Both the position numbers and the translations under genes were made by a program. 47,531 bases of DNA from the NCBI RefSeq assembly GCF_003144315.1, contig NZ_MPDK01000020.1, positions 1 through 47,531 on the forward strand, given 5' to 3'. The notes beneath the pieces are model-generated. The model saw nothing but the letters and a program-made list of their open reading frames with translations, had not been told where the DNA came from and did no database searches. Source of the stretch: Sulfoacidibacillus thermotolerans. Its GTDB lineage: Bacteria; Bacillota; Bacilli; Alicyclobacillales; SLC66. This document shows positions 24,578 through 32,836 of the stretch, piece by piece (position 1 is the stretch's first letter; each line of letters begins with the position of its first letter).

Positions 24578-25016
24578 CCAGCGCATAGATGACTTACTGC
24601 AATTCCTGCTTGCCCATGAAGATGCATTTCGTCAAATTGTGGAGATAATTGGGGAATTAAGTAATTCAGGGATCCTGACAATGTTGTGGAGTGGGATGAA
24701 AGCAAAAGATAAAATTTTCGAGATTGCTTTAACACAAATGAAAGCCCCTGAGATGACCACGGCCATCCAAAATTCCATGCGCGTAGCAAGCTTACTCAGC
24801 CATTTGGAGGAGAGCGACGTGCAGATTCTCGTTTCTGCTTTACGATCGGGAATAGAAGAAGGAGTAAAGGAAACTGCTAAAGAAAAAAGTCAAAGTGTCT
24901 TTGACTTTTTTGCCCTCGCGCGAGATCCTGACATCCGACGTGCTGTAGCATTTTTTTCAGGAATGTTAAAAGGCGTAGGGAAAGAATTGACATTAAGCAA
25001 TTCTGAGACTTCCTAA
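24519..25016 (+). CDS. DUF1641 protein, partner of formate dehydrogenase
   Basis: The 165-residue protein starts at GTG 24519, 8 bases after GAAAGGAG (24503-24510). It overlaps the fdhA end by 59 bases, indicating coupled translation. Motifs such as LLQFLLAHEDAFRQIVEIIG and ALARDPDIRRAVAFFSGMLK match DUF1641 (YjgD-like), found next to this fdh type in Bacillus. It is helical, without predicted membrane segments. Its role may be in coupling electrons from the enzyme to a membrane acceptor; this is inference from context. Confidence 0.8.
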   Translation: MAEAITQIKLNPVNSQQVNNQRIDDLLQFLLAHEDAFRQIVEIIGELSNSGILTMLWSGMKAKDKIFEIALTQMKAPEMTTAIQNSMRVASLLSHLEESDVQILVSALRSGIEEGVKETAKEKSQSVFDFFALARDPDIRRAVAFFSGMLKGVGKELTLSNSETS

Positions 25017-25062
25017 TGAGTAGGGAGTATACAGCTTTTAGATTCATTTTATTTTAGAAATG

Positions 25063-25107
25063 TAGGCATGGGGTTCCAAATCAAGCGAATTTGAAACCTC
25101 ATGCCTA
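25063..25107. terminator. Bidirectional terminator between DUF1641 and the EamA gene
   Basis: TAGGCATG (25063-25070) pairs with CATGCCTA (25100-25107), with further inner pairs GGTT/AACC and CAAAT/ATTTG. It lies between converging genes. T-runs are modest. Confidence 0.65.
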
Positions 25108-25110
25108 TCC

Positions 25111-25986
25111 TCAAGCTCTTGTTACTAACGTCACTCCACTAAGAATAAGAGCAAAACCAATCCAAAATGAAAAACTCACTTTTTCACCCATTATGACCCA
25201 ACCTAAAAAAGTGCCAACAACAGGTTGAAAAAAGAAATATAGACTTCCGCTCGCGGTGTCTACGAGCTGTAATCCCTTATTCCATAAAAAGAAAGCCACA
25301 GCAGTTGACAGAATGCCTAGGTAAAGAAGTCCTCCTAAAATCCATGGATGACTCCAAAGTGCAATAGTTTGCTGCAATTGTGGAGATACAAAAGGAGTTA
25401 ACGCGATGACTGCAATGAAAATTGCATAGGCGGTGACAACTATTTGTGAATAGTCACTAGGAACACGCTTTATAAGTACTGACATCAAAGCCCATGTGAG
25501 TGCTGCAATTCCAAGGACAAGACCGCCTAGTTGATAAGATCGGCTTAGGTCTCCAAAGCCTACGATCAAGAGGACACCACATGTGGCAAGAGCTACAGAG
25601 AGTGCTTTTCGCCAAGTGATCCGCTCACCAATCAGCAAACGCGCAAATAAGACCATAAATGCGGGGGTTGCGGACGTAATGACTGCCCCCATCTGTGCGG
25701 ATGACAATTTCGTGCCAAGAAACTGGGCATAAATCGAAACCACGTAGCCAATGATCCCGATCGAAGCAATTAATAAAAAATCACTTTTGCGTATTTTCCA
25801 TGATTGTCGACTTAGCACTCCTAGAATAACAAGAGAAGCAAATGCAATCACATATCGTAACCAAACGAGTTCAAGCGGTCGAATTACTTCTAATTCCATT
25901 TTGCTAACGACATACATGCCACCCCAGATACTGGCGGCCATTGCTAAATAAAGTGCACCCAAATGCCGCTTATTTACAAAATTCAT
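25111..25986 (-). CDS. EamA-family (DMT superfamily) transporter
   Basis: The 291-residue protein has about 10 hydrophobic helices in two EamA repeats. The first starts ALYLAMAASIWGGMYVVSK, and the second begins LGGLVLGIAALTWALMSVLI. LYFFFQPVVGTFLGWVIMGE is the typical penultimate motif. Members export amino acids, metabolites or drugs; the substrate is unknown. The start is ATG 25986, after GGAGGAGA. An apparent leader peptide ORF and alternative hairpins lie between about 26020 and 26112. Confidence 0.87.
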   Translation of the reverse strand: MNFVNKRHLGALYLAMAASIWGGMYVVSKMELEVIRPLELVWLRYVIAFASLVILGVLSRQSWKIRKSDFLLIASIGIIGYVVSIYAQFLGTKLSSAQMGAVITSATPAFMVLFARLLIGERITWRKALSVALATCGVLLIVGFGDLSRSYQLGGLVLGIAALTWALMSVLIKRVPSDYSQIVVTAYAIFIAVIALTPFVSPQLQQTIALWSHPWILGGLLYLGILSTAVAFFLWNKGLQLVDTASGSLYFFFQPVVGTFLGWVIMGEKVSFSFWIGFALILSGVTLVTRA

Positions 25987-26021
25987 CCGTGTCTCCTCCG
26001 TCTCGTTGTTTCTTTAAGAAT

Positions 26022-26075
26022 GCCTCTGACGGAAGAGGCTAACCTACACCTACTTCACTCAGAGGTATGAAGTAG
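26022..26075 (-). promoter_or_regulatory. Alternative hairpins in the EamA leader
   Basis: In plus coordinates, CTACTTCA (26050-26057) pairs with TGAAGTAG (26068-26075), forming one hairpin over the end of the leader ORF. GCCTCT (26022-26027) pairs with AGAGGC (26034-26039) in a second. TCAGAGG (26059-26065), in the loop of the first, is also complementary to CCTCTGA (26023-26029) in the second. The structures are mutually exclusive, as in translational or transcriptional attenuators. No T-run follows, so a translational mechanism is more likely. Confidence 0.45.
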
Positions 26076-26112
26076 TCGGAACATCATTTTCAAAAAGCTT
26101 TCTTTTAAGCAA
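26059..26112 (-). CDS. Possible 17-residue leader peptide upstream of the EamA transporter
   Basis: On the minus strand a full-strength AGGAGGTGATC ribosome binding site (plus strand 26117-26127) is followed by TTG at 26112 and the peptide LKRKLFENDVPTTSYL, ending at 26059. Such a good site in front of a tiny ORF, about 70 bases upstream of the transporter gene and overlapping alternative hairpins, suggests a regulatory leader peptide. There are no homologues I can name. Confidence 0.45.
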   Translation of the reverse strand: MLKRKLFENDVPTTSYL

Positions 26113-26201
26113 TCTGATCACCTCCTGTTCCTGCATTCGACAGACGAAGAATCATACCAAAAAACAAAAGATATTGTATGATAAAAATAGGGGGAATGAA
26201 T

Positions 26202-27566
26202 ATGAAACTCATCTCTGACTTGCGTGAATTATTGACGCCAGAACAAGTCTCTGTAAATGAAACCGTCTTGGAACATCACAGTCGTGATGAATCCTATCAT
26301 ACACCACAGAAGCCTGATGTGGTTGTATTTCCACACAGTACAGAAGATGTCGTAAAGGTGATAACCTATGCAAACCAACATGAAATTCCAGTCGTCCCTT
26401 ATGCGATAGGGAGCAGCCTGGAAGGGCAGGTCATCCCGATTCATGGGGGAATTAGCTTGGATATGTCGCAGATGGACAAGATTCTTGAAATTCGTCCAGA
26501 TGATTTCCTTGTCCATGTACAACCTGGTGTCACAAAAGACCAACTGAATGCTGAGCTCGCTCGCTATGGGCTCTTTTTTTCAGTTGATCCTGGAGCGAAC
26601 GCTTCTGTTGGGGGCATGGCAGCTACAAACGCAAGTGGGACAACAACTGTACGCTACGGAGTCATGCGAGACCAAGTGCGAGCGCTGAAAGTTGTATTGC
26701 CGGATGCTTCAGTCATCACAACAGGTTCACTTGCTGCAAAATCTGCCTCTGGACTCAATCTGAATGGGCTGTTTGTTGGATCTGAAGGTACACTAGGCGT
26801 ATTTACTGAACTATGGCTCAAAGTTTACGGATTGCCAGAAGCCGCAGTGGCTGTACGCGCAACATTTTCCACGATTGAGCAATGTGTCAAGGCTTCAACA
26901 GCCATCATGGGAGCGGGCATTCCAGTCACGCGAATTGAGCTTGCTGACGCATTGATCGTTGCAGCCATCAATCGCTATAAAGGCGTTGATTATCCTGTAG
27001 CTCCTACTCTCTTTCTAGAATTTCAGGGGGCGAAAAAGTCCATTAACTATGATGTAGAACTCGCAGTTTCAATTATGCAAGATGAGGGAATGTCACACGT
27101 CGAAATCGTCAAAGACGAGGCCAGTCGGCGTCGCCTCTGGGATAGCAGGCACGTCGCTGCACTTGCCTTTCGAGCAAGTGTACCTGGCAAAGAACAGATG
27201 GCAACTGATATCTGCGTGCCTCTTTCCAAGTTGCCCGAAGCTGTTTTGGATGCCACAAAGACGATTGAAGAATATCACGTACATGGAGCAGTCGTAGGTC
27301 ATGTAGGGGATGGAAATTACCACACCGTTTTACTCGTAGATCCAAATGATGAAGACGAGATGCAACGTGTTGCCGCAGTGAATGCGCACTTAGTACAGTT
27401 TTCTTTACAGTGTGGGGGCACTTGTACAGGAGAGCATGGTGTGGGTCTTGGCAAGAAAAAATATCAAGCATTGGAACACGGAGAGTCCTTGCGATTGATG
27501 AAAGCGATTAAGCATCTGCTTGATCCCAAAGACCTCATGAATCCAGGAAAACTTGTGGATGATTGA
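26202..27566 (+). CDS. FAD-linked oxidase, GlcD / D-lactate dehydrogenase type
   Basis: The 454-residue protein has an N-terminal FAD-binding PCMH domain: PDVVVFPHSTEDVVKVITYA, AIGSSLEGQVIPIHGGISLD and GANASVGGMAATNASGTTTV. The C-terminal FAD-oxidase C domain shows VVGHVGDGNYH (His metal ligand) and GTCTGEHGVGLGKK. Family members oxidise glycolate, D-lactate or other 2-hydroxy acids, and I cannot tell which. ATG 26202 is preferred, since AGGGGG (26189-26194) is 7 bases upstream. ATG 26178 and 26196 are in frame. A terminator follows at 27571. A glycerate kinase lies further on in the window. Confidence 0.88.
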   Translation: MKLISDLRELLTPEQVSVNETVLEHHSRDESYHTPQKPDVVVFPHSTEDVVKVITYANQHEIPVVPYAIGSSLEGQVIPIHGGISLDMSQMDKILEIRPDDFLVHVQPGVTKDQLNAELARYGLFFSVDPGANASVGGMAATNASGTTTVRYGVMRDQVRALKVVLPDASVITTGSLAAKSASGLNLNGLFVGSEGTLGVFTELWLKVYGLPEAAVAVRATFSTIEQCVKASTAIMGAGIPVTRIELADALIVAAINRYKGVDYPVAPTLFLEFQGAKKSINYDVELAVSIMQDEGMSHVEIVKDEASRRRLWDSRHVAALAFRASVPGKEQMATDICVPLSKLPEAVLDATKTIEEYHVHGAVVGHVGDGNYHTVLLVDPNDEDEMQRVAAVNAHLVQFSLQCGGTCTGEHGVGLGKKKYQALEHGESLRLMKAIKHLLDPKDLMNPGKLVDD

Positions 27567-27570
27567 GGAG

Positions 27571-27602
27571 CTCACGCCTTCTCACCAAGGCGTGAGTTCT
27601 TC
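27571..27602 (+). terminator. Terminator after the GlcD-type gene
   Basis: CTCACGCCTT (27571-27580) pairs perfectly with AAGGCGTGAG (27587-27596), 6-nt loop, followed by TTCTTCTT. Confidence 0.85.
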
Positions 27603-27626
27603 TTACTCACTATACGATAGAAATCC

Positions 27627-28295
27627 TTAAAAAGTTTTAACGACCCGAATCGTTTTTAACATTGGAATTGTAGTAGCTAGAGATGCAATGAGATCATCTG
27701 TCAATTCTTCATCCACTTCACAGACGGTGATCGCAGCGCCTTTGCGGCGTGAACGCTCTAGAGCTAACCGAGCAATATTATAGCCATTTGCATCAAGTAA
27801 TCTTGAGATCATCGAGATAAATCCTCTTTGATCTATATGATATAAAATCAACGTGGGTTTTTCACCGCTAAATTTCACAGGAAGTCCATCTAATTCCTGT
27901 ACCTCTACTTTTCCACCTCCGAGGGAACTAGCGATGAGTTGGATACTGTGTTGCTTGCTTTTTAGCAAAACCTCCACTGTATTGGGATGGAACCACCCAA
28001 GATTGGCCTGTGAAAATCCATACGTTAAGCCACTAGCTGCTGCGATTCGATCAGCATCAGGAACCTGTTCACTCTCTGTTGTAAGGCCAAGGACACCCGC
28101 AAGCAGAGCAAGATCTGTACCATGTCCGCGATACGTTTCTGCAAACGAACCCATGAGGTGAAACGTGACATGAACAGGTTCCTCACCAAGGACTTGCCGC
28201 GCAATGTTGCCTATACGTACGGCACCAGCGGTGTGCGAGCTTGAAGGCCCAACCATAATCGGTCCGATAATATCAAAAGCACTGTGATACTTCAT
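27627..28295 (-). CDS. sdaAB: L-serine dehydratase, iron-sulfur-dependent, beta subunit
   Basis: The 222-residue protein starts MKYHSAFDIIGPIMVGPSSS and then HTAGAVRIGNIA, the SDH beta signature. Its C-terminal ACT domain is visible as PTLILYHIDQRGFISMISRL and NIARLALERSRRKGAA. With the alpha subunit it deaminates L-serine to pyruvate and ammonia in the cytoplasm. It lies 16 bases downstream of sdaAA in the same transcript. Confidence 0.94.
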   Translation of the reverse strand: MKYHSAFDIIGPIMVGPSSSHTAGAVRIGNIARQVLGEEPVHVTFHLMGSFAETYRGHGTDLALLAGVLGLTTESEQVPDADRIAAASGLTYGFSQANLGWFHPNTVEVLLKSKQHSIQLIASSLGGGKVEVQELDGLPVKFSGEKPTLILYHIDQRGFISMISRLLDANGYNIARLALERSRRKGAAITVCEVDEELTDDLIASLATTIPMLKTIRVVKTF

Positions 28296-28311
28296 TGCTA
28301 CTCACTCCAGA

Positions 28312-29193
28312 TTAGTCAGATTTACCAAAAACAGATTCCCGTAATCGCTTTCCCGTAGGGGTTGAAGCCAGCCCCCCAATCCCAGTTTCGCGAAGTGAAA
28401 GAGGCATCTCCTGTCCAATTGCCTGCATGACTTGGATGACCTCATCAGGTGGAATCACACTCTTTACACCAGCAAGTGCCATGTCAGCCGCAGCTAAAGC
28501 AGTGATTGCGTGAAGTCCATTGCGAATGATACAAGGAATCTCAACAAGTCCTCCAACCGGATCACATACAAGCCCAAGCGAATTCTTTAGTGCTAATCCG
28601 ACGGCATGGCCGACCTGCTGCGGAGTTCCCTTGCCAATTTCAACAAGAGCAGCTGCCGCCATCGCTGTTGCCGATCCAACCTCTGCTTGGCAGCCACCAG
28701 CGGCACCAGAAATTGAAGCAGAATTCGCAATGACAAGTCCGACAGCTGCTGCGGTCAACATGGACATCACGATCGCTTCACGTCGATACTTGCCTGAATC
28801 GAGAATAGAAATCAACACTCCAGGTAAAATCCCTGCGGCTCCTGCAGTGGGTGTCGCTACAATACATCCCATTCCAGCGTTTACTTCAGAAACAGAGAGT
28901 GCATAAGACATCGCGCGCAGTGTGGAAGGTGCGACAAACGTATCTCCTTTTTCAATATATTCCTTTACTAAGTAAGCATCGCCACCAGTTAGTCCACTGC
29001 GCGAACGAATAGGTTGTTCGACTCCTTTTCGCGCTGAAGCTTCCATTACTGTAAATTGTTTCTCCATTTGCTGTAGAATTTGTTCGCTCGTACGACCCGT
29101 TTGTTCTTCCTCCACAGCAAGCATAACTTGTGCAATGGATACCTTGCGCGATTCAGCTAATGCAATTAACTCATGCAAATATTGAAATGACAT
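28312..29193 (-). CDS. sdaAA: L-serine dehydratase, iron-sulfur-dependent, alpha subunit
   Basis: The 293-residue protein shows GMGCIVATPTAGAAGILPGV, GGCQAEVGSATAMAA and GLVCDPVGGLVEIPCIIRNG. These give the cluster-binding cysteines of the alpha subunit. The C-terminus ends IGGLASTPTGKRLRE. Start ATG 29193 follows GGAGGCGAGCG. It is the first gene of the sda operon and is controlled by the tandem glycine riboswitch upstream. Confidence 0.95.
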   Translation of the reverse strand: MSFQYLHELIALAESRKVSIAQVMLAVEEEQTGRTSEQILQQMEKQFTVMEASARKGVEQPIRSRSGLTGGDAYLVKEYIEKGDTFVAPSTLRAMSYALSVSEVNAGMGCIVATPTAGAAGILPGVLISILDSGKYRREAIVMSMLTAAAVGLVIANSASISGAAGGCQAEVGSATAMAAAALVEIGKGTPQQVGHAVGLALKNSLGLVCDPVGGLVEIPCIIRNGLHAITALAAADMALAGVKSVIPPDEVIQVMQAIGQEMPLSLRETGIGGLASTPTGKRLRESVFGKSD

Positions 29194-29243
29194 TCGCTCG
29201 CCTCCATTTTAAGTTTTTCGCAACACCCGGAAATTCTTACAAT

Positions 29244-29458
29244 AAAAAGAGACATGCGAATAAAAGCCCTCGCATGTCTCTGCCTTGATACCTGAGAGTT
29301 CCCCCTAGTTTTCCTTACTCTAGAGTTACCCCGTTGGTAGTCGCAACGCGACTTTTCCAGAGTAGCATCATCTAGCGCTATGGAACCTGAGAGATTCTGT
29401 ATGTGGTGAGGTTCCGCATACATTGCCCCATCGGTGGTAAACGATACACTCTCACGCT
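29244..29458 (-). promoter_or_regulatory. Tandem glycine riboswitch with terminator, upstream of sdaAA-sdaAB
   Basis: On the minus strand the first aptamer runs from GCGTGAGAGTG (29458) through ACCACCGATGGGGCAA to AATCTCTCAGGTTCC. The second runs from CTACTCTGGAAAAGT through CTACCAACGGGGTAAC to GGGAACTCTCAGGTATC and AAGGCAGAG. Both have the glycine-aptamer core elements. A terminator follows: GAGACATGCGA with TCGCATGTCTC (plus strand 29249-29259 and 29270-29280), then five T. Glycine binding normally prevents termination in this class, which would switch serine deamination on when glycine is high. Confidence 0.93.
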
Positions 29459-29490
29459 AGAGTCATCTGCTGATCGATTCGATTGCGAAT

Positions 29491-29522
29491 ATCGTATCCT
29501 ATAGATAAGAACTTGCGCAAGT
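29491..29522 (-). promoter_or_regulatory. Likely promoter of the riboswitch-sda transcript
   Basis: Minus-strand TTGCGC (29520-29515) and TACGAT (29496-29491) are 18 bases apart. The -35 lies inside a perfect 12-bp palindrome ACTTGCGCAAGT (29511-29522), which could be an operator. Confidence 0.4.
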
Positions 29523-29641
29523 CCGCATCATATATTGATCAAACCTTCACAAATCAGCTACAATACGTATGAATTGAAAGTTTCCCGTCATCAGCCCACT
29601 CTATCATTTATGTCAACTAAATCGAAGGGGAGTAATGCCAC

Positions 29642-31615
29642 ATGAGTCCTCAGAATGAAGTCGAATTTATTCAAAAGAGTGAAAAGATCGAACCGCCTGT
29701 CGCTTATAAAAGGAACAGTTATGTGCGATCTATGGCCGAATACCAAGAAAAATATAAACATTCGATTGAAGATCCAGCCTCATTCTGGCGTGAAATTGCT
29801 GATGAACTGACGTGGATACAGCGTGAGAATTCTGTAATCGAAGGAAGTATGCCAGACTTTTCGTTTTTTCCAGGAAGCAAGATCAATGTTTGCCAAAACT
29901 GCGTAGATCGACATGCACTAGACCCGAAACGCCGCAATAAAGTTGCGATCTTTTTTGAAGGGGAAAATGGAGAACGTCGATCATGGACATATCTGCAACT
30001 ACATCGAGAAGTGCAAAAGTTTGCAAATGTTTTATTATCTCTAGGGCTTTCTAAAGGCGATGTAGTAAGCGTATACATGCAAAATCTACCAGAAACATAT
30101 GTTGTCTTACTCGCTTGCTTTCGTTTAGGCATTCTCTATAACACTGTTTTTGCAGGATTTTCTCCAGAAGCCTTACGTGAGCGAATCCTTAGTTCCAACG
30201 CCAAAGCTGTGATTTGTGCAAATGGTAGCTATCGCCGCGGAAAAGTGCTCAATCTAAAAGACACTGTAGACGCTGCGTTGCGAGATGAGCATCCCGTACA
30301 ACATGTCATTGTTTTTCGCCGCATCGAAAACCTCGAAGTTACGATGGATCCGACACGTGATCATGACTACGAAGAACTCATGCAAAAAGCATCCGCTTCC
30401 TGTGAAGTCGTTCCCCTTGATTGCAATGATCCTGGACTCTTAATTTTCACAAGTGGGACAAGCGGGAAACCAAAAGGAATCGTACACGCTGGCGGAGGTT
30501 TTTTACTTGGGACCTATGCTTATTCGAAATATCAATTAGATTTGCGCGACGAGGATGTCTACTGGAATACCGCAGACATCGGCTGGTTGACAGCTCATAT
30601 CTTTGTACTCGTGGGGGGGCTCGCACTTGGCGTTACGACAATTCTGTACGAAGGTGCCATTGATTATCCCCATCAGGGACGAGTGTATGAAATGATTGAG
30701 CGGTACCAAGTCAACAAGCTATTTTCAGCTCCAACAGCTTTTCGCATGTTGATGAAATATGGGGAGGAGCTTGCGAAAAAATATGACTTGTCCTCTATTC
30801 AGCTTTTGGCGTCAGTTGGCGAACCTCTCAATCCAGAAGCCTGGCACTGGCTCTATCGCGTCATTGGTCAAAATCAAGTAGTGATTAATAACACTTGGGG
30901 ACAAACGGAGACGGGAGGAACTCCTCTTGCTTCACTTCCCGGGGCAACACCGATGAAGCCCGGATCATGCGGAGTCCCATTTTTTGGGCACCAATTGGAC
31001 GTTGTCAATCAAGATGGACAATCTGTTCCTGATGGAACTCCCGGATTTTTAGTCATACGCACTGTTTTTCCTACCCTGGCAAGAGATGTATTCGGTGATC
31101 GCAAGCGATATGTCAATAACTACTTTGCTCCTATGCCAGGAGTCTATTTTACAGGCGACAGTGCAGTACGCGATTCAGATGGTCAATATTGGGTTTTGGG
31201 TCGCGTCGATGATGTGATCAATGTATCTGGGCACCGAATTAGCACGATGGAAATGGAAAGCTCGCTCATTGCACACGAGGCAGTCGTTGAGGCCGCGGTC
31301 GTTGGTCAACCAGATGAAATTAAGGGAGCCGTTCCTGTCGCATTTGTGACAATTGACAAGCAATATACACCTGATGAAGAATTAGCCAATGCACTGCAAC
31401 GCAAAGTAATTGAAGACATTGGTTCATTTGCCAAGCCTGAACGAATCCACTTTGTAAATGTGATGCCAAAAACTCGCTCCGGGAAAATTATCAGAAGGAT
31501 GCTTCGTGAGATTATTGAAGAGGGAACTGTGCGTGGAGATGCAACAGGGCTTGAAGATAGCGATATTTTAGACAAGTTGATCGCTGAAGTGAAGGAAGAC
31601 TCTGCGAATCGATAA
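29642..31615 (+). CDS. Acetyl-CoA synthetase-like acyl-CoA synthetase
   Basis: The 657-residue protein belongs to the ANL superfamily. The P-loop motif is TSGTSGKPKGIVH (about residue 269). NNTWGQTETGG and YFTGDSAVRDSDGQYWVLGR are the A5 and A7-A8 hinge motifs. The C-terminal lysine motif is KTRSGKIIRR. An N-terminal ACAS_N segment (EYQEKYKHSIEDPASFWREI) places it with acetyl/propionyl-CoA synthetases. It activates a short-chain carboxylate with ATP and CoA; acetate is most likely but not proven. ATG 29642 follows AAGGGGAG. A small gene follows 67 bases on. Confidence 0.88.
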   Translation: MSPQNEVEFIQKSEKIEPPVAYKRNSYVRSMAEYQEKYKHSIEDPASFWREIADELTWIQRENSVIEGSMPDFSFFPGSKINVCQNCVDRHALDPKRRNKVAIFFEGENGERRSWTYLQLHREVQKFANVLLSLGLSKGDVVSVYMQNLPETYVVLLACFRLGILYNTVFAGFSPEALRERILSSNAKAVICANGSYRRGKVLNLKDTVDAALRDEHPVQHVIVFRRIENLEVTMDPTRDHDYEELMQKASASCEVVPLDCNDPGLLIFTSGTSGKPKGIVHAGGGFLLGTYAYSKYQLDLRDEDVYWNTADIGWLTAHIFVLVGGLALGVTTILYEGAIDYPHQGRVYEMIERYQVNKLFSAPTAFRMLMKYGEELAKKYDLSSIQLLASVGEPLNPEAWHWLYRVIGQNQVVINNTWGQTETGGTPLASLPGATPMKPGSCGVPFFGHQLDVVNQDGQSVPDGTPGFLVIRTVFPTLARDVFGDRKRYVNNYFAPMPGVYFTGDSAVRDSDGQYWVLGRVDDVINVSGHRISTMEMESSLIAHEAVVEAAVVGQPDEIKGAVPVAFVTIDKQYTPDEELANALQRKVIEDIGSFAKPERIHFVNVMPKTRSGKIIRRMLREIIEEGTVRGDATGLEDSDILDKLIAEVKEDSANR

Positions 31616-31682
31616 GACAAAGAATACCAAGTGACAAAACACACATGCTAAAGGAGGTACAAGTGAAGAAGGGGGAGTCGAC

Positions 31683-31886
31683 ATGTCAGGAAATCGAGGG
31701 AATGACATCGATCAAATTCAAACTGCGATCGCTCAAACGGCTGCACATCAAGCGGTAGATCAAGCGGTTTTGCTCGACATGAAGATGTCAAAAAAACAAC
31801 GTGATCACGTTGCTGTACGCAATCGCCGCCGCGATCAAAGTCTTGAGGGATATCGTCGCTCACTACATCGTGAACTTCACTTGTAA
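31683..31886 (+). CDS. Small basic protein of unknown function
   Basis: The 67-residue, highly charged protein has no cysteine and no membrane segment. Its C-terminal half is rich in Arg and Lys (MSKKQRDHVAVRNRRRDQSL). The ribosome binding site is GGGGGAG (31671-31677), ATG 31683. It follows the acyl-CoA synthetase gene and ends before a terminator, so co-transcription is likely. I do not recognise a family. Confidence 0.5.
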   Translation: MSGNRGNDIDQIQTAIAQTAAHQAVDQAVLLDMKMSKKQRDHVAVRNRRRDQSLEGYRRSLHRELHL

Positions 31887-31890
31887 GCAA

Positions 31891-31930
31891 AGAGGCTGAT
31901 CCTAAAAGGGGATCAGCTCTTATCTTTTCT
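31891..31930. terminator. Bidirectional terminator
   Basis: GCTGATCC (31895-31902) pairs with GGATCAGC (31910-31917). AGAG before and CTCT after extend the stem. TTATCTTTTC follows on the plus strand. It separates the small plus-strand gene from convergent nadC. Confidence 0.7.
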
Positions 31931-31947
31931 TCATCATAAATAAACAA

Positions 31948-32781
31948 CTATGCAAAAAGATCTAAACTAATGTCTAAAGCTTGAACCGAATGCGTTAAAA
32001 AGCCAGCAGAAATTAGGTCCACCCCTGCTTTAGCATAGAACAATACGGATTGTAGAGTCATTCCACCTGATGCCTCAGTAAGCGCGCGGCGATCGACCAA
32101 ACGAACTGCTGCTTCCACTTGTTCGGGAGTCATGTTATCAAGTAAAATCACATCGACGGATAAACTTGCAGCCTCTGCGACTTGCTCTAATGTTTCTGCT
32201 TCAACTTCAATCTTCACAAAGGGACTCACGCGTTCTTTCACGCGTTGGACTGCTGCTGTGATCGAACCCAGTGCTGCGATGTGATTATCTTTGATGAGAA
32301 CCGCATCATACAAACCAAAGCGATGATTTCGTCCACCGCCGACTGTTACTGCATATTTGTCAAACATCCGCAGACCAGGCAATGTCTTTCTTGTATCGAC
32401 AATCTGTGTAGGGTATTCCTTAATTCGTTCGCACCATCTGTGCGTTTGCGTTGCAATCCCAGACATACGCTGCAATAAATTAAGCGTGACGCGCTCTGCA
32501 GATAGAAGTGCGCGCGTCTTACCGAACACTTTTGCCAATACAGTGCCAGCATTGACATCTTCACCTTCTGAGACACAAAGTTGCACTTGAACCAGTGGAT
32601 CGAGCAATTGAAAAGCTTCTTTTATAATAGGCAGCCCTGCAATTCTGCCAGCTTCTTTTGCCCGTAAAACCCCGTGGGTTTGCGCATCTTCAGCAAAAAT
32701 TAACTCCGTAGTGAGATCATGCATTCCAATATCTTCGATCAATGCTTGGCGAAGAAATTGCTGTACTAGCAGTTGATTCAT
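31948..32781 (-). CDS. nadC: Nicotinate-nucleotide pyrophosphorylase (carboxylating)
   Basis: The 277-residue protein is quinolinate phosphoribosyltransferase: quinolinate plus PRPP gives nicotinate mononucleotide, CO2 and PPi. Diagnostic motifs are ALIEDIGMHDLTTELI, LNLLQRMSGIAT, IVDTRKTLPGLR, NHRFGLYDAVLIKDNHI and VEVEAETLEQV (here IEVEAETLEQV). ALTEASGGMTLQSV is the C-terminal phosphate-binding segment. It lies 55 bases downstream of nadB. Confidence 0.96.
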   Translation of the reverse strand: MNQLLVQQFLRQALIEDIGMHDLTTELIFAEDAQTHGVLRAKEAGRIAGLPIIKEAFQLLDPLVQVQLCVSEGEDVNAGTVLAKVFGKTRALLSAERVTLNLLQRMSGIATQTHRWCERIKEYPTQIVDTRKTLPGLRMFDKYAVTVGGGRNHRFGLYDAVLIKDNHIAALGSITAAVQRVKERVSPFVKIEVEAETLEQVAEAASLSVDVILLDNMTPEQVEAAVRLVDRRALTEASGGMTLQSVLFYAKAGVDLISAGFLTHSVQALDISLDLFA

Positions 32782-32836
32782 CTAATAACAATCCCCTTTA
32801 ATGGTGTTCACATCAAATAAAAACTGCAGTGAAAAA

